Assembly: GCF_030056705.1 (NCBI RefSeq)
Contig: NZ_JASHIC010000032.1
Span: 30,957-94,956 of the forward strand
Reading direction: 5' to 3'
Length of the DNA stretch: 64,000 nucleotides
Origin: Flectobacillus longus
GTDB taxonomy: Bacteria; Bacteroidota; Bacteroidia; Cytophagales; Spirosomataceae
The notes under the pieces are model-generated. The model was given only the letters and a program-made list of their open reading frames with translations, had not been told where the DNA came from and ran no database searches. How positions within the stretch are numbered: position 1 is the stretch's first letter; every line of letters starts with the position of its first letter. Shown piece by piece: positions 57,305-64,000 of this stretch. A program made the position numbers and the translations under genes.

Positions 57305-59122
57305 TTATTTGACAGGAATAATTTTGTACATCCCTGCTCCGTGGCGGTTGATTTCTGGAGAAAAAGTATCTGTAAAAACACCCACTTTTTTTCCTGACCA
57401 TAAATTAACAATTTGGCATTTTCCAGTAAACCCAAGCGCTTTCAAATCAATTGAAATCGCTGACTTTTCGGGAACGACTGGACCAGCAGGATCCTCGGTA
57501 AATACCATAAATTGCATAGTAGCTCCCACATTTTGCATAGCAGCGGCATTGTCCACTCCTACCAAGGCCTTGAAATGCGTATATCCTTCAGGAATATCAA
57601 ACTCAATAACCGAGTTGGCATGTGTCCCTATCCCCTTTTCCTTGTTTTTATTAACCACTAAATCACTCCCCGACACACCTTGATTCACTCGAACTTTACC
57701 CCAACCAGCAGTGGCTTTTTTCCATGTTAATTCTGTAAGCGATAAAGCATTTTTATCGTTGTACAAAACTGGATTTGCCCAATCACCATGATCCCAATCC
57801 GTATTATCGCCCCCATTTGTGGTAACCAAATAGAGCTTCTTTGCCCCTTTCAAAGGAATATCCAACGATTGACTTTGATTTGGTGTATCTCTTGAAATAA
57901 GTCCACTTTTCCAAACGGCTTTTTCCTCCACTGCCATTTTCTGGTCGGCTTTGTTAAATACCGCCAAGAACTTTTCTCGTTTTTGTGGCGCATCGGCTAC
58001 CCAAGCAGCACTTTCTTCTTTCGTAAATAAAGGTCTATTATTAGTACTCTTTTTCAAAACCTCCAACACACGAGTATTGGTAATTAAAGCATTCGTAAAC
58101 GCATCATTATCAGGGAAGTTCCCACCAAACATTAAAGGAGATTTGAAGATACTCCAAAGCGTCATAAGTGTATATTGCTCGTCCTTGGTGAAGTTACTCA
58201 TACGAGGATTACCTCTTTCAGCACGAATACCAATACGACCCATTGGCAACATATCTCCGTCAGGATACGCCCCAAAGGCTCTCCATTTATTCCAGCGCTC
58301 AAACACTTCAAAATGCTCTTTGAGTTGCTCCCAGCTATCCCAAAAATCGCCAACAGTGCGCCACATATTGGCATTTTTTTGCACATGGTCTGCGTGGTCA
58401 ATAGGAGTTTCGCCAGGTGAAGTACTTAGCAAGATTTTACGACCAGTTCTGTCAATTGCCTTACGAATCATCTCGACCTCTTTTTCGAAATAAATCGGAG
58501 AAGAAAGGTCATCGACCTTTACAAAATCGAGTCCCCAGGAAGCGTACAACTCAAAAATAGAGTTATAATATTCTTGTGAACCAACTTTGTCGGGCACAAT
58601 CGTGTACATATCACGCAACCAACGGCATTGGTCTGCTGGAGAATAAATATCCTTGGCGGTCACCTTTGTACCTTTGATGGGCAAGCCTCTTTCGACCGCC
58701 ACAATTGGTACACCACGCATAATATGAATACCAAACTTCAGTCCTTTGCTATGAATATAATCGGCTAGCGGCTTAAAACCTTTACCTCCTTTGGCAGACG
58801 GAAAACGATTTTCGGCAGGCAACAAACGACCATACTCATCGATATTATATTGAGGGTCAGTCTGGTTATAACCATGCGCTTTGTCGTTGGATACATACCA
58901 ACGAATATCCACTACGACATACTCCCAACCAAACTGTTTGAGATTTTTGGACATATAATCCGTATTGGCTTTTACCTCCGACTCGGTTACTGTCGGACCA
59001 AAACAATCCCAACTATTCCAGCCCATTGGAGGTGTTGCTGCCCATTGATGAAAATCAGCTTTATGTTGAGCAAAGGTTACACTCGCCAATAAAGTCAGCG
59101 CAGTGATAAGAGTTTTTTTCAT
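57305..59122 (-). CDS. GH27 alpha-galactosidase with NPCBM-like domain
   Basis: The secreted enzyme has about 605 residues. I chose the ATG at 59122, which gives the signal MKKTLITALTLLASVTFAQ; an upstream ATG at 59167 adds 15 residues without signal character. The GH27 barrel starts with TPPMGWNSWDCFGP and has the nucleophile D204 in FVKVDDLSS and an acid/base aspartate in the RTVGDFWDSW region. Residues about 460-560 form an NPCBM/NEW2-type module (WGKVRVNQGV, KGIGTHANSVIEFDIP). It removes alpha-galactose, as on galactomannan. It leads the two-gene unit with GH51. Confidence 0.9.
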   Translation of the reverse strand: MKKTLITALTLLASVTFAQHKADFHQWAATPPMGWNSWDCFGPTVTESEVKANTDYMSKNLKQFGWEYVVVDIRWYVSNDKAHGYNQTDPQYNIDEYGRLLPAENRFPSAKGGKGFKPLADYIHSKGLKFGIHIMRGVPIVAVERGLPIKGTKVTAKDIYSPADQCRWLRDMYTIVPDKVGSQEYYNSIFELYASWGLDFVKVDDLSSPIYFEKEVEMIRKAIDRTGRKILLSTSPGETPIDHADHVQKNANMWRTVGDFWDSWEQLKEHFEVFERWNKWRAFGAYPDGDMLPMGRIGIRAERGNPRMSNFTKDEQYTLMTLWSIFKSPLMFGGNFPDNDAFTNALITNTRVLEVLKKSTNNRPLFTKEESAAWVADAPQKREKFLAVFNKADQKMAVEEKAVWKSGLISRDTPNQSQSLDIPLKGAKKLYLVTTNGGDNTDWDHGDWANPVLYNDKNALSLTELTWKKATAGWGKVRVNQGVSGSDLVVNKNKEKGIGTHANSVIEFDIPEGYTHFKALVGVDNAAAMQNVGATMQFMVFTEDPAGPVVPEKSAISIDLKALGFTGKCQIVNLWSGKKVGVFTDTFSPEINRHGAGMYKIIPVK

Positions 59123-59167
59123 AAGTTTTGTTAATACCTTGGGAATAAATGTGTCATTTTGACACAA

Positions 59168-59432
59168 ATAAAAGTAAAAAAAATAACAGAACTGTTGGGT
59201 TCTGTGGGATAGCCATGCAAATTTAAAAGGAAATATTAAATAATTTAGTGGGAAAAGACAATTTTACAGTTCAATTATTTCATATTTGGAAATTGAAAAA
59301 TCAAAAGACTTACGCTCGGCTTTACTCTGCTAGTGCTGGCTTCCTAGCCAGTACTTCTAATTTTATAGATTCTACCATAATTCAACAGGAAATGTATTGC
59401 TAAATGTTTTACCACCAATAACAAGAAAGTGT
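59168..59432. other. Gene-free gap upstream of the accessory island
   Basis: This AT-rich stretch has a hairpin-like AGTGCTGGC...GCCAGTACT near 59330-59356. No gene is supported here. Confidence 0.4.
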
Positions 59433-59615
59433 ATGCAAAATAATTTTAGAATCGACTCTATATTTCACCAAGTGGGCTATTCGTTTGATATTCCCGTAGA
59501 AATTCACCAAGAGCTCATACGAGAAATAGACTTAAAATTTAAGGCTGGGGAGATTTCGTTGTTTGGAAAAGAAGGGTATTCTCTTTTTGTAATAGTCAAT
59601 ACGGGTAAGAAGTGA
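59433..59615 (+). CDS. Small protein, first half of an immunity-like pair or split gene
   Basis: The frame has 60 codons from the ATG at 59433 (MQNNFRIDSIFHQVGYSFD). A start 12 codons earlier at 59397 gives an unconvincing N-terminus. The peptide has mixed alpha/beta character with GEISLFGKEGYSLFVIV near its end. It overlaps the next frame by four bases (GTGA). The two together would make a protein of about 140 residues resembling Imm44-type immunity proteins in general shape, so this may be one gene split by a frameshift. That family likeness is weak. Confidence 0.45.
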   Translation: MQNNFRIDSIFHQVGYSFDIPVEIHQELIREIDLKFKAGEISLFGKEGYSLFVIVNTGKK

Positions 59616-59863
59616 AAGATTTAGCTATCAAGAAATCATACCAGAGTAAAAAAGAGCGGTATTTAGAATATGTAATTTACATTCCTTTTAAAGCGGTCTC
59701 TAACAATGATACTCAAGCAAATATGATTTTGACACATTTGGACTATTTAAGATTAGGTATCGAAAAAACATTAGCAATTTACAACGCTGATACAAAGGTA
59801 ATTGAGGATATTTTTCGGAATAGTAAATCTAAAGTTTTGCATCCAGATTCGTTGTATAATTGA
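59612..59863 (+). CDS. Small protein, second half of an immunity-like pair or split gene
   Basis: The 83-codon frame opens with GTG inside the stop codon of the previous frame. It reads ERYLEYVIYIPFKAV and then a helical, charged tail (LTHLDYLRLGIEKTLAIYN). No signal peptide or catalytic motif is visible. If the GTG is a true start it is translationally coupled; if not, it is the continuation of the upstream frame after a one-base slip. The function is unknown. Confidence 0.45.
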   Translation: MKDLAIKKSYQSKKERYLEYVIYIPFKAVSNNDTQANMILTHLDYLRLGIEKTLAIYNADTKVIEDIFRNSKSKVLHPDSLYN

Positions 59864-60100
59864 CCGCTTGCTATACATAAAACTCTCGAAAATCTTGACT
59901 ATAGCTAGTTTCAAAACCAAAGGTAGAGGTATGAAATGTATTGCAGCAAGCCATTCACCACACAAAAAGTTGTAAAGTTTCACCACTCTTAAACGAGAGT
60001 TGAACTTGCTTTAGCAACGTTTGATACTCTTGATATATTTCTTCATTTGATACGATTAAAGAATGTCAATATCAAAGCAAAATTACTCTTCAATTGACAT

Positions 60101-60132
60101 TTTGTCCAGTAGTTTTATTAGTTGTATATTTG
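60101..60132 (+). promoter_or_regulatory. Near-consensus Bacteroidota promoter for the HEPN/ATPase operon
   Basis: TTTG at 60101-60104 and TATATTTG at 60125-60132 are 20 bases apart, the consensus -33/-7 arrangement of this phylum. The expected start is near 60138, about 17 bases before the ATG at 60155, leaving a short leader. This is the best promoter seen in the window and suggests steady expression. Confidence 0.62.
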
Positions 60133-60154
60133 TTTTAGCTAATCTACAATAACT

Positions 60155-60628
60155 ATGTGGTCTTCAAAAAAATATCAAAGAGCAGCAGAAAAACACTATA
60201 AGACTTGCAAACATCTATTAGATTCAATCGACACAGTTAAAGCCGATGTTAAGCCTCAAGTCATTTCAAATATTTTTTATCTCAGTGGCTACATTCTAGA
60301 ATGTATCTTAAAGTTTTATATTTTAGAAGAAAAGCATAAAACGAAAAGTTATTCAAAAGAAGAACTTACTCAATTAGAATTGTGGACTCATGACATAAAA
60401 GGCCTTTGGGAAAAAATTGCAAACGAGTCTCCATTTTGGAAAAAAAGGACTCCCAAGGAATCTCCATTTGATGCTAATGGATTTGAATGGACTGATTTGT
60501 CCAAAAAATGGACTGAAGCTGTTCGATATGAAACAGATGATAAGGATTATAAAAATGAAAAAATTGTCAAGAAGCATTTTACGCAGACAGTAGAGCCAAT
60601 TTTTTTAAAAATTAAAGACAAACACTAA
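60155..60628 (+). CDS. HEPN-like small protein
   Basis: The 157-residue helical protein has the segments Y42-LSGYILEC-50 and W77-T-H-D-I-K-G-L84, which resemble the YLsGYavEcaLK and gHdL motifs of HEPN-domain proteins. The RNase motif R-x4-6-H is not visible, so it may be a non-catalytic or antitoxin-type HEPN protein rather than a nuclease. Its stop codon overlaps the start of the 966-residue gene by one base (TAATG), so the two are coupled. HEPN proteins commonly occur in toxin-antitoxin and anti-phage systems. The family is by motif; the function is inference. Confidence 0.65.
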   Translation: MWSSKKYQRAAEKHYKTCKHLLDSIDTVKADVKPQVISNIFYLSGYILECILKFYILEEKHKTKSYSKEELTQLELWTHDIKGLWEKIANESPFWKKRTPKESPFDANGFEWTDLSKKWTEAVRYETDDKDYKNEKIVKKHFTQTVEPIFLKIKDKH

Positions 60629-63528
60629 TGATAAATATATTCAAAATATGTAGCTTAATTGAAGTTAAACTACACGAATTAAAACATAAGGGAGATTTTT
60701 TAATTGACTTTAGGATATTCTTGAGGACTAATGAAAATCTATACGTGTATGTATTGTCTGAAAATTCTGAAAATAATGTTTTAGTTGAAAACATAATAAA
60801 TGAGATTTTTAGCAATGCTAATGTTGATTTTTTCACTAACGAAGATTTAGATGAGATATTTTATAAAAAAATCTTTACCTCTTCTAATAGTATAAATATA
60901 GAAAAAGGGAGACGGCGATTTGATTCGCTTTTAAGTCATGGTAACGAATCTACGCAAACTTATATATCTCAATGTCCTGTAATTACCTTTTATAGTTATA
61001 AAGGAGGGATGGGGCGTTCAACAACACTTGCAGCTTTCGCAACACATTTGGCATTAGTTGAAGCAAAGAAAGTGATAATACTTGACTGCGATTTTGAAGC
61101 TCCTGGTTTTACCAATTTCTTTTTAAAAAATGCGGACGAGCAAAACCAAAGACAAGGATTTGTTGAATATTTCCTTGACAAAGAAAGTGGAACAAGTTCT
61201 AAAGACTATTTAGAAAGCTATACATGGGAAGTTGAAAGTAAATTTAGTGGTTCTGGTTCAATTAGAATCATGCCCGCAGGTAATTTGGACACTCAAACCC
61301 CAACTAATGATTTTTTGAAAACGAATTTGAATCATTACATTGAAGGACTTGCGAGAATAGACTTTACAAATCAAGAATATATCATTCAACAATTTACAGG
61401 TATTATTAATGATTTAAGGGAATCCTTTAACCCTGATGTTATTTTAATAGATTCAAGGACTGGATTCAGTGAAGTTATGGGAGTTGCTGCATTTCAATTA
61501 TCTAAATTTGTTGTTGGTTTTTTTAGAAATGATGCACAATCGCTTCCTGGACTCAACTTTTTCTTAAAGAACATGGTTGATAGAGAATACATAGAACCAT
61601 ATTTAATAAACTCTATTCTACCATCTTCAATTAAATCGAGAAAAAGTATTTTCAATTCCTTTAAAGATGATGTTAAACAAATATTAGAAAATATTCAAGA
61701 AGATTCTGAGTTAAACTTCCCTTGCTTCCCTGTTTCAAGAGATGAGAATTTAGAATTACTTGGAACAAAAGATGATGACCCAGAAATTTTTATAGAATTA
61801 ATTAGAAATGGGGAGATAAAAGATTTTAAAGATTTGTTTGAACACCTTTCATCAAGATTAAACTGGGTTGAAAATACAACATCATTAATAAATCAGAACG
61901 ACAGTAGCATTGATAGAGAATATTTGCCTGTGCAATCAGATGATATTCTTTTAGAAGCCCCAAAATTAGATGAAATCAACAGAGCGACAGAAAGTAAAAA
62001 AGAGCTTTGGAAAAAAGATATTAAAGAGAAAATTTTACAATCGACTCGTGATAAAATAAAAAAGACAAGTCTGTATGCAGAGAATTCAGACATAGAGAGA
62101 GACTTTGACAATAATCAATTTTTCTTTAGAACCTGTATGAACGATTTATTTAATATTGATAAATTTATGATTTTGGGTAGCAAGGGGACAGGAAAATCAT
62201 ACATTTACAATGCTCTTAAAAGTGCTAAAATTGTTAAGGATTTAAAGGATAAAGCTAATAAAACTGATAATTTTCATTTTATCTATACAATAGATAAGTA
62301 TAACAGAATTTTCAAAGTAAGTAATTTTGAAACTACTTTTAGCAAGCATTTTCAATATCGTTTTTGGCTTATTTATACTTGGCAAATTGTATTGAAGGAC
62401 ATTAATTCGATTTTTAGTGATTTTCCTAAAAATGACGAAATAGAAGCTGTTGATATTCGAGAAGATTCAAAGACAAAAATTTTATTAGAAAAATTAATAC
62501 ATGATGATAATTCCATTATCGCCATAGAAAATGAATTTGCTCGTTTAGATTCCTTCTTAGTAGAAAAAGGAAATGGAAAAAAAGAATACCTTACTATTTT
62601 ATATGACCAATTGGATGAAATCGTAGATCCAACTTTATGGAATGATTGGATGCCTTCCTTAATCGAATTCTGGCGATACAAACGACACCATCGTATTTTT
62701 GGTAAATTATTTGTAAGAAAAGATTTATTTAGAAAGTTGGTAGGACTAAACAATGTTAATGACATTGAAAATCAATCTATTGATATTGAATGGACGCAAG
62801 AAGAGATGTTTTCTTATTTCTTTAAAATAGTATTGTCTGATAACATGGCTGATTGGATGTGGGCTTTGATGTATTTGTATAAAGACTACGATGGAATAGT
62901 GGTGAGGCAGAATCGAAAATCGTACAGTAAGATAGAGCAAACACCTTTAGAGGAGTCTCTATTAAGACCACTAGCGACTACTTTTTTTGGTAAAAATGTG
63001 GATGTTAATAGAACAACAAGAATGGGAGAAAGTTACGACTGGTTTTATAATAATTTAAAAAATGCCGATGATACAATTAGTCTGAGACCATTTATTGAGT
63101 TAATTAATTTCGCTTTAGAAGAAAATAAAAATAAAAAATACATAAAAGAAGATACTGACAAACCTATTCTTTTTCAAAAATATTATACAGATAAAGATGT
63201 ACGACTAAAGGCCGTTGAACGACATTTTGATGACTTGGTTAGGCATGAAAGAGGAAATACACCGATTAGTTATATTTTCGACTTCATTAAGAATTCAACT
63301 GAATACAAATATAAAAATATTACGCTTCATAAGAATATCTTTGAAGAATTACTGCAAAATGTTATTACTGAATTTGGAAATGAAGCAGACATGCAGAAGC
63401 AAACAAAAAAAACACTTGAAACGCTCCTAATTACTAATGGAATCATCAAGAAAGAAAATCATGGCAGAGGAGATGAATATAAATTTTCATTCTTGTATAA
63501 ATACATGTTAGGGTTGAAGGGTAGATAA
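60628..63528 (+). CDS. Dual P-loop protein: KGGxGR-type MinD/ParA-like ATPase fused to a second P-loop NTPase
   Basis: The protein has 966 residues with no signal or membrane helix. Residues 1-115 are unassigned. A MinD/ParA-like domain follows: the deviant Walker A YKGGMGRS at 124-131 (G-R in place of G-K-T), IILDCDFEAPG near 150, and ILIDSRTGFSEV near 275. After a variable linker (about 380-510) comes a second P-loop, GSKGTGKS at 517-524, with a Walker-B-like LTILYDQLDEI near 655 that recalls Sll1717-type P-loop ATPases. The C-terminus (about 800-966) is helical. It is co-translated with a HEPN-like protein. A conflict or anti-phage role is inferred from architecture and location. No named system is recognised. 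Confidence 0.75.
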   Translation: MINIFKICSLIEVKLHELKHKGDFLIDFRIFLRTNENLYVYVLSENSENNVLVENIINEIFSNANVDFFTNEDLDEIFYKKIFTSSNSINIEKGRRRFDSLLSHGNESTQTYISQCPVITFYSYKGGMGRSTTLAAFATHLALVEAKKVIILDCDFEAPGFTNFFLKNADEQNQRQGFVEYFLDKESGTSSKDYLESYTWEVESKFSGSGSIRIMPAGNLDTQTPTNDFLKTNLNHYIEGLARIDFTNQEYIIQQFTGIINDLRESFNPDVILIDSRTGFSEVMGVAAFQLSKFVVGFFRNDAQSLPGLNFFLKNMVDREYIEPYLINSILPSSIKSRKSIFNSFKDDVKQILENIQEDSELNFPCFPVSRDENLELLGTKDDDPEIFIELIRNGEIKDFKDLFEHLSSRLNWVENTTSLINQNDSSIDREYLPVQSDDILLEAPKLDEINRATESKKELWKKDIKEKILQSTRDKIKKTSLYAENSDIERDFDNNQFFFRTCMNDLFNIDKFMILGSKGTGKSYIYNALKSAKIVKDLKDKANKTDNFHFIYTIDKYNRIFKVSNFETTFSKHFQYRFWLIYTWQIVLKDINSIFSDFPKNDEIEAVDIREDSKTKILLEKLIHDDNSIIAIENEFARLDSFLVEKGNGKKEYLTILYDQLDEIVDPTLWNDWMPSLIEFWRYKRHHRIFGKLFVRKDLFRKLVGLNNVNDIENQSIDIEWTQEEMFSYFFKIVLSDNMADWMWALMYLYKDYDGIVVRQNRKSYSKIEQTPLEESLLRPLATTFFGKNVDVNRTTRMGESYDWFYNNLKNADDTISLRPFIELINFALEENKNKKYIKEDTDKPILFQKYYTDKDVRLKAVERHFDDLVRHERGNTPISYIFDFIKNSTEYKYKNITLHKNIFEELLQNVITEFGNEADMQKQTKKTLETLLITNGIIKKENHGRGDEYKFSFLYKYMLGLKGR

Positions 63529-63550
63529 CAATGTAGAAATGTGAATAGTC

Positions 63551-63607
63551 TAACAAACAATCTTCTTATTAGCCTTTCATAAGGGCTATTAAGAAAATTG
63601 TTTGTTA
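63551..63607. terminator. Large imperfect hairpin after the HEPN/ATPase operon
   Basis: TAACAAACAATCTTCTTATT onward (63551-63577) pairs with the inverted 63581-63607, about 27 bp with three mismatches and a 3-base loop. It lies 22 bases after the operon stop. It may end the transcript or mark the edge of the island or of an inserted element. It lacks a clean T run. Confidence 0.45.
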
Positions 63608-63887
63608 TATACCTTTGCTAATTACAGCTCCCAAGCCAGTTCTAAAGTATGTCGATGGATTATCATTCTTGAATATGTGATCTGTCATCTTTACAAACCA
63701 ACTCTATACATTAAACCCAATAACTCATAGATTTTCCCCATAAATGGCTTAAAGCCTCTCATTACAGCCCAACAAACGAGAATCTCTTCTTCTCTTTGAG
63801 TAGTAGGCATGCTTTTTTACCAACATCCAGACAGAAAACTTAAAATAATACTGCAATAGCTTGCATTATTGATGGTTTATATTGAAG
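63608..63887. other. Gap between the operon and the partial transposase gene
   Basis: I see no gene. The stretch probably includes the untranslated end of the IS on the right (its transposase stops at 63888) and unassigned sequence. The exact IS boundary is not identifiable without a second copy. Confidence 0.4.
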
Positions 63888-64000
63888 TCATCTTGACTTT
63901 TTAATTTTCTTAATTGCCATGATAATGAATGCTATAAAGTTAAACCCCATCCAACTTGAAATCGTTGTGTCGAAGCGATTTAACAAAGATCTATAACTAT
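63888..64000 (-). CDS. IS5-like transposase, C-terminal end (partial)
   Basis: This minus-strand frame runs off the right edge; 37 codons are visible. They read LLNRFDTTISSWMGFNFIAF and then a basic tail ending KKIKKSR. The R-F-D-T-T-x2-S-W-x-G-F-N pattern is typical of the C-terminus of a DDE transposase of the IS5/IS1182-like type in Bacteroidota. The family is recalled from this motif only. It marks the right edge of the accessory island as mobile DNA. Confidence 0.6.
   Translation of the reverse strand, partial: SYRSLLNRFDTTISSWMGFNFIAFIIMAIKKIKKSR

Noticed and set aside
57951..58493. Plus-strand 180-codon frame
   Set aside because: It lies wholly inside the GH27 gene on the opposite strand; its peptide shows no family features.

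Overview
This window looks like the chromosome of an AT-rich, free-living Bacteroidota, probably a Cytophagales relative such as Arcicella, Flectobacillus or Emticicia. The phylum call rests on a SusC/SusD pair next to a giant hybrid two-component regulator, on DUF5686 and VCBS/ASPIC proteins, and on several TAnnTTTG -7 promoter boxes. The genus is a guess. No rRNA, tRNA or CRISPR array was seen.

Layout. (1) 1-6705, minus strand: an inositol-lipid operon. It holds myo-inositol-phosphate synthase, a PgpA-type phosphatase, GtrA, a DUF5686 outer-membrane protein, a CDP-alcohol phosphatidyltransferase and the first codons of another membrane protein. Behind it sits a TetR gene whose 26-bp operator-like site occurs both at its own promoter and upstream of the synthase. 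(2) 6767-10128, minus: an ABC export cluster with two ATPases and one membrane protein. (3) 10359-18096: xylulokinase, a Gfo/Idh/MocA oxidoreductase, a multi-PAS protein that keeps a phospho-acceptor helix but no ATPase domain, a second TetR, and ferritin. (4) 18166-23714, minus: a GH9 fused to a polysaccharide-deacetylase-like domain, a MazG-type pyrophosphohydrolase, a DUF6882-like protein and an M20 peptidase. (5) 24026-42670: a polysaccharide utilisation locus with hybrid sensor/AraC regulator, SusC, SusD, GH5, GH30, a VCBS/ASPIC protein and a convergent GH2.

(6) 42990-54664: a patchwork of ordinary genes (zinc-ribbon YjdM, DUF1080, sulfatase, a histidine kinase/response regulator/nitrilase operon, a lipoprotein and a PGRP-type amidase). 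Between them lie a broken IS4-like element, MITE-like repeats sharing its 22-bp terminal repeat, other short inverted-repeat elements and a 4 x 14-bp tandem repeat. (7) 54688-59122, minus: GH27 alpha-galactosidase followed by GH51 arabinofuranosidase. (8) 59433-64000: an accessory island with two small overlapping ORFs, a two-gene operon and the tail of a transposase gene. The operon encodes a HEPN-like protein and a 966-residue protein with two P-loops.

How it works together. The carbohydrate genes (GH9, GH5, GH30, GH2, GH27, GH51, xylulokinase) point to growth on plant-type polysaccharides, with sensing through the hybrid regulator and uptake through SusC/D. The inositol operon points to inositol phospholipids or sphingolipids. 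The best candidate for an undescribed system is the HEPN-like plus dual-P-loop ATPase operon at 60101-63528, which has its own near-consensus promoter and lies beside mobile DNA.
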